Assembly: GCA_013397075.1 (NCBI GenBank)
Contig: VWZS01008191.1
Location: forward strand, 126,098 to 190,097
Origin: Rhabdornis inornatus
Lineage: Eukaryota; Chordata; Aves; Passeriformes; Rhabdornithidae
DNA: 64,000 nucleotides
Direction: 5' to 3'
Every line of letters starts with the position of its first letter. Position 1 is the first letter of the stretch. The notes beneath the pieces are model-generated. The model was not told the DNA's origin. It made no database searches and was given only the letters and a program-made list of their open reading frames with translations. Positions 28,101 through 43,100 of the stretch are shown here, piece by piece. The translations under genes and the position numbers were made by a program.

Positions 28101-31100
28101 CCAGATTCCCAAGAGCAGCTGATTCCACCAAGATTCCTTGAAAGATTTACAAATAAGAAGGTGAAAAAGGGTGCAAGCATCACATTATCTGTGAAAGTTG
28201 AAGGTGAGTGAGCAGATACCTCATCTCTCTGAATAACACTTGAAATGTGTAACTTCACAACACATTCTTCTCTCTCTGCCCCCAAGTCATTGTAACCTTA
28301 TTTCCTGTAACTGAAGTCTGGGATTCCACTCCCAACTTACATTCCTTACAAAGACTCTTCACAGTACAGAATCTTATTTTCCTTCACCTCCATTTTTCTG
28401 TATGTAAAAATGGGGATAATGACACTTTGTAGTATGATGCATGTTGACCATTACTTGTATGGTGATTGACACTTTGGGTTTTATGGAAAGATTTAATGTC
28501 TTTATGACCGTGCTGTAAAATGGTTTATCCTCCTTTATTGCATATTATGCCTGTTATTCTTGGGAAAGTATCAGAAAATGGATCATATTTTTAAGGGAGG
28601 AACACAAACAGGAAGATTAAAGCTTCTTGCACCAATTTTCCTTTAGGACATCCACCGCCAACAATCACTTGGATGAAAGAAGAGTCTCGGGAAGACATCC
28701 TGTGGATCAAACCAGACACTCCTGGGTATAAACTTGCCAGTTCCAACATGCACCACAGCCTGATCCTGCTGGATGTCAAGAAGAAGTACAGTGGAGCTTA
28801 CACATGCATTGCCACCAACAAGGCTGGCCAGTCCATCTGCACTGCCAACCTGGAAGTTGCAGATGGTAAATCTTGGCTACAACACAAACACTTCCTCTAT
28901 ATTTCCCTTTTATGCAGTGCCTAAGGGAAAAAAAACAAAAACTAACAAACCAAATGTGACTGTTAAGGAAATTACCCAATCACACCCAGAAAAATGCATT
29001 TTCTCAAGAGCAGCCATGATTCTGCTTGTCTTGCAGAATGGTTACACTCTCTACTCCTATAAGATTTTAGATTTCTGACTCTGTCTTGTATTAACTGCAG
29101 CATCTTTTCTGTATAAAGAGAAGGCAAGTCTTAGGAACAACCAAATTAAGCATAAATTTTAAAGAATGAAAAGAAAGGCAATGTAAAGTAACTGGGAAAA
29201 AGTCACCTTTTGAAAAATTATTTTGTGTTTTTCACTCTGGTGACATATTTTGGATTGTATTAAAGTTATTTGATTTTTGTTGAGCTTTCCAACACCTCTT
29301 TCAACACAATAAGATGGGGGAAAAACAAATATATATTGGGAATAGGGGCAGAGCTGTGAAGTATTCAATTTTTCTGTTATCCTGCCTTGCATCCCACATT
29401 TTTATTGTACCAAGAGCTGCAAGGGCATAACTTGAGCAGTGTGGAGAAATGGGGCAATTACATATTTTCCATGAACAGGGAGAGGAGGAAACCATTGCCA
29501 TCACAGGACTGGGAATATAGATTCCAGCAGTGTTCCCAGTAATCCATGTCTAGAAAATGTGCCTGCATTAAATACCTAAAAAAGGACATTTTGTGCCTTC
29601 TGTCCCCTAATGATGAACCCCAATCTTGCAGTGAAAGAGGCTGAAGTCCTGACCCAGGAGCGTGTGATGGTGTCAGAAGCCATCATGACCACACTGGGGT
29701 AAGTAATTGGATGTGCAGAAGGGGGGATATGTTCCTCATTTAGCTCTCCTTACTGCCCATTTTATTGTAACTTTTAACTCTGCTTTATTTTCTTTTTTCA
29801 GAACTATTCAGTCCTCTGAAGGTAAGAGAAGCTGTTTTCTCTCTCTTCTTCCTGTCCTCCATATGTCCTACAGCTGAGACTGTCAATGTATTTCATGTAT
29901 TCACTTATTTTTGCCCAGTTTTCTTGAAATTGTCTGAAATGTTGGAACCTTTCAGGACTGCTTGCTGTTCAAGGGTGAATTATTTGGATGAACTGAGAGC
30001 AAGCACAGTTTTAAAAACAGGAGAAGGGAAGAAAATTAAACCTTCCTCCCACAGAAGCTTTTATTACTCAAAAAGAGATGAATTTTCAATTACACTGCCA
30101 GCTTAATAACAAATTCTCTTTTTTCCAGGAGACCTTGAAGCTGGCAGAGAAGGTGTGCCCAAAAGCCCTATTTCGTTAGCTGATGTTGGCTCAGAAGAGT
30201 TCTTCCAGAAACTCACCTCACGTATCTCAGAAATGGTATCTGCAAAAATAACTCAGGGTAAGGAATCTGGAAAACACAGTTTAATTACAGTAGAAAAAAA
30301 AATTCTCTTTTTTTTAGGTGTTGTTTAATTGTAAGTGAGATTTAAGGCTTTGAGACAGTCATTCTATATAAGCAAATGAACATTTTTCAATGCTTAGAGG
30401 TAAGAAATTTTAGTAGGAGTCCATCCAACCTGCACTTCTCAGTCCAGAATTTTGAACTAGGAAAAAAAGCTATCACAGTGAATTGTAAAAATAGAAGTGT
30501 GTTTTGCATATCTTAGGTATTTAGAGTTCCTCAGATATTCATCACTCCTAAATCAGAAAGCAATCCTGTTTTCTGTACTTCCCACATCTTCAAGTATTAG
30601 CTCACAGTGGAATTTTAAAATCAAATTAAGGCTGAAAACCCTGTGCACAGCTGTGCAGTAATCCAATGATTTGTTGAGTTGAATGAAAAATTCTGGCTTT
30701 TGTCTGCCCTGATTACCTTGTAGAAAAAGTTTAACTTGGAGCAAAAATAGAGGCATTAACTCTCCAACAAATACTCTTGCAGTGCAGCGGCAACACATGG
30801 AGTAGACCTTCAACATCATGTATTAAAACATCCGAATTATTCACTTAATCCTAAATATCAATAGGAAATCACACTAAATATTACTGTGAATGCTCTTCCT
30901 AAGAAAATTATGATAGATTTGGATCATGTTTAAATTGAGGATACTTATTTAACACTCTGCTCTTGCTCTGCTTTTCAGCTAAACTTCGAGTACCGGGTGC
31001 AGAAAGTGATGATGAGTCAAGGACTCCCTCTGCATCTCCTCGCCATGGACGGTCCAGACCTTCATCCGTTGCTCAGGAATCCTCCTCTGAATCTGAAGAT

Positions 31101-34100
31101 GGGGATTCCAGAGGGGAGGTATGATATCTTTATGGGCAAGCTGGACACAAGGAGAAAACTGAACTTAGAATGACCAACCTACTATGGCGTAGGGATCTCC
31201 ATCCTCTTTTGTGATGTAATTCAATTTTGTAGGCGTATTTAGCAGTTAAATCTTGTGTCTGTGAATCAGAGCACAGAGAGAATCAGATTCTGATGCTCAC
31301 CCTGTGATCCTGAACAAGTCATTCAAGTCAACATGGTCAAAACATACCCATGACTTGGCACCTCTTGCTTCCGTGGCTGAACTTCAGAAAGTCAGAACTT
31401 GATTTTCTGTGGCTTTGGATAGAGTTGGCCAGAGGAATCTTGTTGGGAAGTTCTTTGTGAGGGAAATGAAGAGCACAGAGTGACTGTAGTTTCGTGCCTG
31501 CAGATCTTTGATGTCTACATGGTCACTGCTGACTACGTGCCCGCGGCGCCGGACAAGGAGACCATCACCCTGAAGGAAGGACAATACGTGGAAGTCCTGG
31601 ATTCAGCTCATCCTCTGAAATGGCTGGTCAGGACTAAACCCACAAAATCGAGTCCCTCTCGACAGGGTTGGGTGTCTCCAGCTTATCTGGACAAGAAATT
31701 AAAGGTGACTGATCATGTTTGGTTATTTCTCATTTAAAAATTATTGTTCCTGTCGCAGTTTAGAGCCATCCCTTTTGCCAGGGGTGATGGAGGAGGAGGT
31801 TGTTGAAGGGGTCTAGAACAAGGTTGTACTTTTTCATGTTTTTAGACAAGATTTCTGGTCTGTGCAGGGGTTTCTGGGTTGGAAAGACCTAAAAACTCTC
31901 CAGTATGAAAGAAATTTCACACTGGTTTAGTAACTGTTGAACTAAACAGGACTGTGAACACATGAGAGACATTCCTCTGTAAGTATAGATAAAAGCACTG
32001 TCCACTTCCAAGAATTATTTTTATTTTTTTCCTAATATTGTAGTTGTCACCAGAGTGGGGAACAACAGAAATTCCAGAGTTTCCTGGAGAGTTTGTTTCC
32101 GAAGATGAATACAAAAGGAAGCTAAGGTGAGCTCATGTCATTTGGTATTTGCACCTTTGAATTTTCCTGCCTTTTGAACCACTTGTATTTTGTGATTGGT
32201 TTCAGCCCAGGAAAATTCCAGACAATAGAGATCACAGAATCCTAGAATGGTTTGGGCTGGAAGGGACCTTAAATACTATCTAGTGTTAATGAGTCCCATG
32301 GGNNNNNNNNNNNNNNNNNNNNNNNNNNNNNNNNNNNNNNNNNNNNNNNNNNNNNNNNNNNNNNNNNNNNNNNNNNNNNNNNNNNNNNNNNNNNNNNNNN
32401 NNNNNNNNNNNNNNNNNNNNNNNNNNNNNNNNNNNNNNNNNNNNNNNNNNNNNNNNNNNNNNNNNNNNNNNNNNNNNNNNNNNNNNNNNNNNNNNNNNNN
32501 NNNNNNNNNNNNNNNNNNNNNNNNNNNNNNNNNNNNNNNNNNNCATCCATCCATCATCCATCCATCATCCATCCATCATCCATCCATCATCCATCCATCA
32601 TCCATCCATCATCCATCCATCATCCATCCATCCATCATCCATCCATCCATCATCCATCCATCATCCATCCATCCATCATCCATCCATCCATCATCCATCC
32701 ATCATCCATCCATCCATCCATCCATCCATCCATCCATCCCCAGAGGGAATCTTTCAACACACCCCAGGAGTCAGTTCCTCTGATCATATATCCCTACTTT
32801 ACAGCCTAAAAGCCTCTAAAGGACAATCATGGTGATTCTTCTGTGATTTCTTTCTGCCTCTCTGTCTCCCCTCCAGTGTCCTCATTCAGGAGCTGTTGAT
32901 CTCAGAGGAGGATTACATTCAAGACTTACAGTTCCTCCAGACTCATCACCTTAGGTACACTGAGACCTGTCCCAGTGTGCCAGGAGCTGTTGCCAGTCAG
33001 AAATCCACCATCTTCAGGAATATTGATGACATTGGTCGCTTCCATTCCAGGTGGGCATTCCCAAGTGCCTTCATTGGAGACCAAAGAGTGGCATCATCAT
33101 TGTTATTATTATTATTATTACTACTACTATTATTATTATTATTGTTGTTGTTGTTATTATTATGGCTATTTTTTGAGGGTTGAGATTAAATGAGTGAGAC
33201 AGTATTTTTTGTTTGGATTTAGATGTTTATTAGTTTTTATTTATAGTATAGTTTTACAAACTGTGAGTTTTACAGTACTTTCAGCTAACAAACTAAAAAA
33301 CGGAGTTTTATTTTTTTTTACAAGGCTTTTTAAGGGTAGACTGCTTAATTATGAAATGCTACTTAAATTATTTTTACTTTGAATTTAGTAACTAACTACT
33401 CTTGGCTTGCAATGCAGATCTTTTTACTTAATTACATAATATTACTCAAACCCATGAAGAAGGTGGTGAAGAAGGATTAGCTTCTGCCTTAAAACTTTCA
33501 TTTTGTTTTATATATATTGCTATATTTTAAAACCTTAAACTTTAAGTTTTTTACTATGTGATATTATACACTTTTATTCAAATTACACACTCATAATCTT
33601 AGTTTTATTATTCAATTTTGAAAACCTTTTCCATGGCCTCAGGTCAAATGCAGTGTTCTCCTGGGGGTCAGTGCCTGTCAGCACAGAAAGTCTAAAATTC
33701 TCAGTGACCAGGAATGCAACATATTATTATTACTATTATTATTGTTGTTATTGTTATTATTATGATTATTGTTACTACTATTATTATTATTACTTCTATT
33801 ACTATTACTACTATTCTTACTCTTATTCCTGATGTGGAGCACTGGCAGTGCTGAGCTGTGGGGAATTGATGCTCCTTTCAGGAGGGTAAATGATGGCATG
33901 GTTTAAATCATAGCACAGGGTTATGACTTCCATAATCCCCTTCAGAGCTTCAAAGCCTTCTGTGTCCAGCTTATTTCTTACTCTTTTAAGTGAATTTAAC
34001 TGAGAAACAGAGAATTATGTTAAAAAGGCAGCAAGATCTTACAGGCACTTCAGTGGTGTCTTCATAGATAGGAATCCACGTAAAACTGATACCAGCATCT

Positions 34101-37100
34101 GTCAGGGTCAAGGGTGATCCCTGATGATACTTGTTAGGGTTCTCAGATATCAGGGAAAAATGGCAAAAATAAAAGAAGAGCAGTATGATGACCACAACTT
34201 ACTAACATAAAACACTTTAATAATAATGAAAGTAAATGTGGGACGAGACACAAAAATCCAAATACAACCAAGGGAACAAGGTCTCTTTAGGACCCAGTGG
34301 TCGAAGAAAAAGATAAAGGGAGGTCCAGGGTATAAATATGGGACGAGAGAGGGGGTGGAGTTGAGGTTGTGCAGAGGTGGAGTAAGGGAAGGTAGGGTCC
34401 AATGGGGTAGGTTGGGTGGAACATTGCACCAACTCAGGGCCAATGGGGATACAAGGAAGGGAGAACATTCTGGGAACTGGGAGCGGTGATAATTAACTGG
34501 GAAATGAGGGTTAGGAATATGTATGAGGTATTAACACAGGCAATCCCATAACTCTTTGTAACTTTTTTCTGGGGTCACCGCAACAGGCAAATGCCTCCCA
34601 AGGTTTAGAGTTGGGATATAACTCTTCTTCAGTGATGGACCTGGAATGCTGGTCAGGCTGACTCCTAGGGGCATCCATGAATTTCAGAACATTTTCCATT
34701 ATCCCAAGTTGCTCCAACTCCCATCCAGCCTGGCCTTGCATGCTTCCAGGGATCCATGGGCAGCCACAGCTTCTCTGGAAAACCTGTACCAGGATCTCAC
34801 TACTGTCACAAGGAAGAATTTCTTCCTGATATTCTATCTAACCCTGTTAGATATTAAACTCTGTCTGTTTAAAGCCATTCTCCCTCATCCTGTCCTCCAG
34901 ACCCTAGCCCCAAGTCCCTACTCTGGTATTCCAGCTATGAGGAATGGCACTGTGCTGGGTGAAGTGGCACTGAGTTTAATGCTAACGTGGCAACATCCCT
35001 TATCTCCCCCCACCATTTCCCTCATCCCGACATCTCCTGATTCCCAGTCTGGCTGCTGGGGCTGTGTTTTAGCCTCATTCCAGCACCTTCTCCTCAGATG
35101 TCCTTTGTCCCCACAGCGTGTTCCTCCGGAGCCTGCAGAGCTGTGACACTGATGATGACGTGGCCATGTGCTTCATCAAGCACGAAGCAGAGTTTAACAA
35201 ATACATCCAGTACCTGGTGGGAAGGGTCCAGGCTGAGTCCATTGTTGTCAGCAAAGCTGTCCAGGATTTCTACAAGGTGAGGCAGGAGCCAAAGCACCCG
35301 TGGAAAATTCATCCTGTAACCCGCTGCATCAAGAAATGGAGTTGTTAATCATAAATGTGAACCTCAAAAGGATTTTTAGTATCTTTTGCTAGATATAATA
35401 ATTTTTAGTTCACTTTGTAGCTTTTTTCTGGTAAGTATGATCACTATAGGAAGATATTTATATATTCTTATGCATTTATTAATATTATGAAGATTATACA
35501 GACATGAATGTTGCTGTGCTATGTAGTTGTAATTAAGGGACATTTTAAAGGTCACCACGTTATAAGACCAAGAGAATCCCATGAATCATAAATATAGATA
35601 AGCAAATCTTGTTTCTCTGCTCCAGCTACTCAGGATTTTTTCTGCTGCTCTTTATAATAACCTTTTCTTGTTATTCCATATATTTTTTCAGAGATACACA
35701 GATGAATTTGTAACTAATGAAGATCCCTCACAGCCACTTATTCCACCACTGCAGCACTACCTGGAAAAACCCATTAACAGGATCCAGCAGTACCAGACAA
35801 TAATTAAGGTAAAGAGATGTTGTTACAGGTTTATGTTCTGCTCTGTGTAGCTTGTGCAGAAAAAGATTTTATTTTTATTTCCTATTTCTTGGCTTCCTTC
35901 TGATGCAACTGCAATTGAAAACTGCTTGAGTAAATAAGAGATTAATCATCACCAGTGGTGGTAATCTCTCAATAATTTTGTAAATATAAATCCAGGTAGA
36001 AGTTCACAGAATCCAGCCCCATAAAGTTCAGTGAACTTTAATTATATGTGAAAATACAGGTATAATGTAATATATGACTACATGGATGACAGGTATGAAT
36101 GTGCTTCAAACTTAACAACATTTATGTTATAAAAATAAGCGGTTTCCATGTCTAAGGTAAGATGACTTACCACTTCTTTTCCTTATGTTTTATACTGATA
36201 TTGCAGTAAGATGAAATTCTTCTTTTCTGAAAAGCTTTGCCCCATTCTGCCACCCTGAAATATTTTGTCTTTGAGGCTTGCATCTGTCCTACTGTTTTAG
36301 ACCATAAGCAAACATTTCAGAGCAGCATTTTAAATAGCATTTTCATGGGAAATAGCACTAGGATACTCAGGAAGAAAATAATCGTGGGAAATATTTATGT
36401 ATTCTAGTGTTGTATAAATGAACAGTTTGAATATTTTGAAGAACTTTCTACTATTGCACACAAACACCAACATTTTTAAGGGCCTTTTGGAGGAGAAAAG
36501 GCATTTTCCATGCCTTCATTGCTGAAAGAGAGGAACAGGAATAATTGTGGGAAGAGCTGGGAAAATGCCATTTCACGTTTTTTCCAACCTCTCTTTTTAT
36601 TAATCTAATGTTGACTCAGCATGGCTGCATGAATTCCTTGTCCTCTGGTACTGTGAGGGTAAGCAGAACAGAAATGCAATGGATACATTTAGGATCCCTT
36701 TGGAATTTTTAGTTTTCAACCACCAAACCATATCTGGTGTTTGTTTCAACTTTATCTTTGCTTGATATCAACTGATGTCCTTAAGGAATAGCCAGACTGA
36801 TTAGTCTTTAAGACTGCAGAATAGGTAGGAGAGAAAAGACTTTATTATCTAAGCAGTTTGTGGTGAAAAAATGGGATACAAGTTGCTGAGATGAGAGCCA
36901 GAGCAGATAATGAGAAACTCTTTGTCTCTGAAGGAACTGCTTTTTTTTCTCCCTGATGGTCCACTAATATTTTCTTCATTCACCTACAGGAATTGATCAG
37001 AAACAAAGCCAGAAACAGCCAGAACTGCACTCTGCTGGAGCAAGCCTATGCCATTGTGTCTGCCCTGACCCGAAGAGCAGAGAACAACCTCCATGTTTCA

Positions 37101-40100
37101 CTCATTGAGAATTATCCAGGGACCTTGGAAAGCCTGGGGGAACCCATCCGGCAGGTAACTGGAATTTCCAGTCACTGTTGGCTCCATGTGTGCCTTCACC
37201 AGTTTCTAAGGAGCCTTAATTCTTAGAAGAAAATCCTTCAGAAATTGTATCTGATTTGCTTATTTCACTTATTGTTGTCCAGAAATGGGTGTCCAGAAAT
37301 GGGTTTCATACACTAAGGTATGAAACAGCAGAGCATGGATTCTTATGGAGTAATTCACACATAATGCAGTTATTTGCCTTTGTGATCTGCTCATCAAGCA
37401 GGAATAAAATTGTTCTGGGCCTCTACATGATCTAAAAGGGTTTTAACTCATCCTCTCAGATTATTGGGAAGCAACACAGGGCAACTCCTGGAGTTACTGG
37501 CATCAACAGACCCATGTGCTCCCCCAGGTTTATCCCATGAACCAGGTGTGTGGATTTTTAGATGACCCAGCTATTAGGACACTTCAGTCTAGGACTTTCA
37601 ACACCCTCACTCAAATTCCTGTTTCTTTATAGATTTGCTGTGTTATTCCAGGCAAGTCATTTATTCTGTCTGTATCCAAAGTTTTCCATGGGAATCAGGG
37701 TGTACTGCTGAGTGGAGTAGTAAGGCTGAATTACAGTGATACTGTGGTGGGCATTTGTCTCTCCACATTCAGGCATCCAAACAGTGTCCAGTCACACCCC
37801 TTGAGTGTTTCCTTCTCCCTAGAGATGCCAGGGGAAACCCATGTCACTAATTAAGCTGTGTCTGAAGCTATGTGAAATTAATACTTCCTGCTCTGGTGAA
37901 GGTGGCCAAATCATCATGTAAAGTGTCTGTATAATACACAAAATACAATTTTCCTTTAGTATTTCTGAGAGTGTTTCCACCTCATAAAGGCTCTCTGTTT
38001 TTCTGGCACCAAATAATACCATTTAAATGAAGATACAATTACAACCACTGGCTGTACCTGTGTCTGATGAGTCACCTTGAGCTTTAGAAACCATCTGCTG
38101 TGCTTTAATAAACCAGAGATACATCAGGGGATGTTGCAACAGGAAACATTTCTTATCTGGGCACTGAAAAATGATGGTGAGACCTAACTGTGGTAATTAT
38201 TCCAGATGTATCACTATGTGCTCTTCCTTCTTTTTCCTATCAGGGCCACTTCATTGTGTGGGAAGGAGCTCCAGGAGCTCGAATGGCATGGAAAGGACAC
38301 AAAAGACATGTTTTCCTCTTCAAAAATTATATTGTGATCTGCAAACCAAAGCGAGACACAAAGACAGACACCTACAGCTACATCTTCAAGAACATCATGA
38401 AGGTCTGATCACTTCATCCTCACATAAAGCATTTCCCTGTCAATTAGAGCTTCACTTTTATATCCAGCTTGGACATTCTTCTAATCCTTCTGAGCTATTC
38501 CTTTGCTTCAAAAAGTCTTTGAAGCACAAGTAGAATCTACATTTATCCCAAAATATCTTTTTTAAACCTCTCAGAAACATCAGGGTGGACTTTCGCCATG
38601 CAGCAAGGAGATTACAAGTACAAGCATTCATTTACCTCTGTTATCTCATTTAATTGACAGCATAAATATATTATATTGATGTGGATTTTATTGCCTACAA
38701 TATTTTCTTGCATTTGTAAATCTCTGGTTTTGGCAGTCTGTAATATTTGGAGTAAATTAGAAGGAATCTTTTTTGTTAAATTCCATCGGGTTCTCTCTGC
38801 TGATTATGTTGTTCTCAGACACCAATTCCTGCTCAGAAATGGAAAAATTCAGAGGATTTGACCCACTCATCTTCAGACATTCAGGGTTAAAACTGCCAGA
38901 AACTGAGGAAAGAGTTTTCACAAGGCAGGAGATTCTCAACTCCAAAAAAAAAACAAAACAGCCAACCAAACAAAAATCCCATGGAGTTCTTGACCAAGGC
39001 CTGCCAGGACTTTCCGAAAGCCCTTATCTCTGTCCTCATCAGTATTCATAGGCAGATTTTATTTTCCAAGCAAAATAAAATGGAAACATTTCCATGCTTT
39101 GTCCAGAGACTGCCTGTTCTCTATTTTTTACCATGTTGCCTGGGCCCAACCCTTCAGGAACAGTGTGTTCCACCCTTGGGATAACTTTTAATGCTGGATA
39201 TCGTTTCCCTGAAAAATTAATCCCAGGAAAATGTCTGGCTTGGTAACCAGAAAGTCAAATACAGAAGGGAAAATAACTCTCAAAGTAGCTCTGACTGCTC
39301 CTCTGCCAAAGCCACGTTGCGTTGCTCACGCGATCTGAAAAATCTTTGAGGAAAGCGCAGATTGCCCCTTTTTGCTGTTGGGAATTCCTAAGAACACAGG
39401 GTTTGTGGTGACTTTCATGCCCTTTGTGTCACTCAGCTGAACAACATAGATGTGAACGACCTGGTGGAAGGGGATGACCGGGCCTTTGAGATCTGGCACG
39501 AGCGGGAGGACCTGGTGCGCAAATACCTCCTGCAGGCGCGAACCGTGAACATCAAGAACTCCTGGGTGAAGGAGATCCTGGGCCTCCAGCAGCGCATCAG
39601 CGAGCCCATCTGGGGTAAGTGTGGCACAAGGCAGCCCAAACCTCACTTTTTTTTGGTTTTTCTTGGATGGTCCTCTTGGTTCAGGAAATTATAAAGAGGG
39701 AGAGAAGCTGTTTATGGTCATTAAATGTGGGGGCGGGTCCAGGGAGAGGATTCTGCCCCTTTGCTCTGCTCTTGTGGGATCCCACCTGCAGTGGTCTGTC
39801 CAGCTAGGGGGTCTGCAATACCAAATGGACATGGAGCTGCTGCAGTGAGTCCATGAAGATAATCTGGGGGTTGAAACACCTCTCCTGGAGGAAAGGCAGG
39901 GAGATTTGGGGTTGTACTCTGATCCAGAGTCCTACATGCCCCAGTACAAATGACCCTGTGTCTTCACTGGGTTCTGGACTCTTCACACGACTCCTGGCTT
40001 ACACTGCTCTATCTGCGCACCTGGGTTTGCTTTGGAATTTTGTCTGGTCATTAGGGCATCACCATTCTCAGTGTCACTTGAGATTCCACCAATTTTCAAT

Positions 40101-43100
40101 CCACAAAATCTGTCAACAGGGATATTCGATCTTTATTTTCCAGGTGTAAGCTACAAATGGTGTCCACTATAGTGGAAGGGTATTAGGCATCTTAAAATGC
40201 CAGAACAGCATTGGATTTAGTCCACAGACATAGAAAACAAGTCTTGGCACTTCATTTCTGTGCCTTTTGTGAGGTGTTTTAGTAAGGTATCAGAACAATT
40301 GTATGTGGTTTCATATGGTAGCACTGGGTTAAAATAAAAGTCACTTAATAAAGGAACAGGTTGCCCAAAGTTGTGCCTGCCCCATCCCTGGAAGTGTCCA
40401 AGGCCAGGCTGGATGGGGCTTGGAGCAGCCTGGGATAGTGGAAGGTGTCCCTGCCCATGGCAGGGGTTGGAATGCAATGATCTTTAAGATCTCTTCCAAC
40501 CCAAACCACTCCGTGATTCTAGGATTCAATCAAAGCGTAGATTTTGTTGTAAGGACACCAGCAGAATGCTAGTTTGGATATCCAGGCTGGATTTTATTTG
40601 AGGAATTATCTTAATGGTGACAGATGTGTGGTGTCTGAATAATGGATGTGCTTATTAAAATCATGGTCTAAAATAAATCATGGTCTAAAATAATTCCAGA
40701 TCAGCAACAAATTCCTTGTTCAAAACATGTTCTAACTTTATAGCCACAAACATACATGTTACAGACTGAATTTAGTCTCAGACAAGCAAGGAGAGCATGT
40801 CACCTATAAAATCTTGAGTCGCTAAAATTTCCTGCTCAGTTTTCCATTCTGAACCTTACAGATTTGCAAAAATTATTCCAATCTCACTTAGCAGCAGCCA
40901 TGCCATGGACAGAGCCCCCTCCTCCAGACTAACACGCTTCCTCTGATGTTTCAGTCCCTCCAGACTTTGAGGAAGAGCTGGCAGACTGCACAGCTGAGCT
41001 GGGAGAGACAGTCAAGCTGGCCTGCAAGGTGACAGGAGCTCCCAAGCCATCCATCAGCTGGTACAAAGGTACGAGCAGCAGGGCATGAAATGCACCCTTC
41101 CAGATGTGCTCCCTGACCATATTGCTGTGATAATTGGCCAGTGAGTAATACAAGAGCTGATCCTCTAGAGATACTCAAGTCTAGAGACCGTGGTTTTGGG
41201 CATTTTGGGTGTGCTCCTTGGGCTGGAAAAGCAGAATTATGACTGCACAGAATGTAGTCTGGGATAATTTCACTTTTAAATGAGGAGTGGTGATGTATGA
41301 GGTCCTTCAACAGTACTTTGCCCTGGATGATGTTTTATAGAGAGCTGGATGAAGATGAAGATCTGATTCCTCAACTTCTAACATCAGCTGCAATAATACA
41401 GCTCTCAGCCCTCTCATGACGAAAAGCTGGATGAAATTCCAAAGGAGGAAACTCTAAGTAAGCTATTTTAAAAGAAATAACTTCTCTTTCAGATGGAAAG
41501 CTCGTGGAGGTGGATCCCCACCACATTATAATAGAAGATCCTGATGGTTCCTGCACACTCATCTTGGACAACCTGACAGGGGCTGACACAGGACAGTACA
41601 TGTGCTTTGCTTCCAGTCCTGCTGGGAATGCCAGCACCTTGGGAAAGATCCTTGTTCAAGGTAAAGCCCTGCACAGATATAGTATTTTAAGGGGGTCTGC
41701 TGTGTAATACCTTAAATTTGTACCATCCTTGGTGGGACCAGCAGGACCAGGGCAGTGGCTGTCCCCTGTGCTGGCACTGCTGAGGCACCACAGCCTTGGG
41801 GTCAGTTTTGACAAGAAGGGGCTGGAGCATATCCAGGGAAGGGAATGGAGCTGGGGAAGGGGCTGGGGGGGCTCAGCCTGGAGAAAAGGAGGTTTAGGAG
41901 GGACCCTGTGGCTCTGCACAACTCCCTGACAGGAGGGGACACCTGGGGGGTTTGGGCTCTGCTCCCAGGGAACAGGGACAGGAGGAGAGGGAGTGGCCTC
42001 AATTAGCAACAGGGGAGGTTTAAATTGGAGATTAGGGAAATTTCTTCACTGAAAGTGTTGTCAGCCACCAGAGCAAACTTCTCAAGGCACTGGTGGAGTC
42101 ACCATCCCTGGAAGAGCTCAAAAGACATTTAGATGTGGCATCTGGGGACATGGCTTACTGTTGGCCTTAGCTGTATTAATGGTTGGACTCCATGACCTCA
42201 GAGGTCTTTTTCAACCTAAATGATTCTATGTTTCTAGGATGTTACAAATATTAAGACATTCCAGAAATTTTATTCAACATATACTGGATAATATTAAAAA
42301 AAATAATAAAAATTTGATGTACAGGTGCAGGCAACTGTTTATAGGTCAAAAATTTTGGTCTTTAGTATCCTTTAGACCCAGTGAGAATTATCTGGTTGGG
42401 GACATGCCCTTCCTCTCTGTTAAATTTCCAGCTACCAGTCACATTTACCTTGGCTTTTTGCAGTGCCCCCACGGTTTGTGAACAAGGTCAGAAATGCTTA
42501 TCTTGTCGAGGGTGAAGATGTCCAGTTCACCTGCACTGTGGAAGGAGCACCCAGGCCTCAGATCAGGTCAGTCCTACCACTCCCATGGGAACAAATCCTG
42601 GTTTCCCATTTTGTATAGTCAGAAAAGTCATTTTGACTTTATGACCCTTTCTTTACTGTGTCTTTCATCTTAACCCCATCCCAATGCTGGCTCTCCATGA
42701 TCCAGACATTCCTGAGATTCTCAGCAATTAATTCTAGCTAGAATTTGAAAAGAAATACCTACAGATAGACCCTGAGGGGGACCCTGTCTGATGTAAAGCC
42801 CTGGAAAACATTTTATCCTGTTGCTTATCCTCCCTGCTTTACACCTGACTCGATTTTATCAGGTATTCAGACAGAGAGCTCAGCAAATCTTGTCTTGTTA
42901 TCATTTAAAGCCCTTTTCTTGCACTGGCTGAGGAGATATCTTGGGAAGAATCTCATGAATGTGTGCAGTTTAATACCCAGGTGTGATCTACCCACCTGCA
43001 GCCCTCCCTTCCAGGACCCAAATCTAAGCATTAACTCCTGAGCTGTTTGATGGATGGATCAGTGATCTTGAGGACCTCTCGATGCTGCATTATTTTTCCT

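Noticed and set aside
32544..32740. CATC-rich array considered as a CRISPR-like repeat
   Set aside because: Units are 11-15 bp with no spacers in a vertebrate intron; it is a simple tandem repeat.
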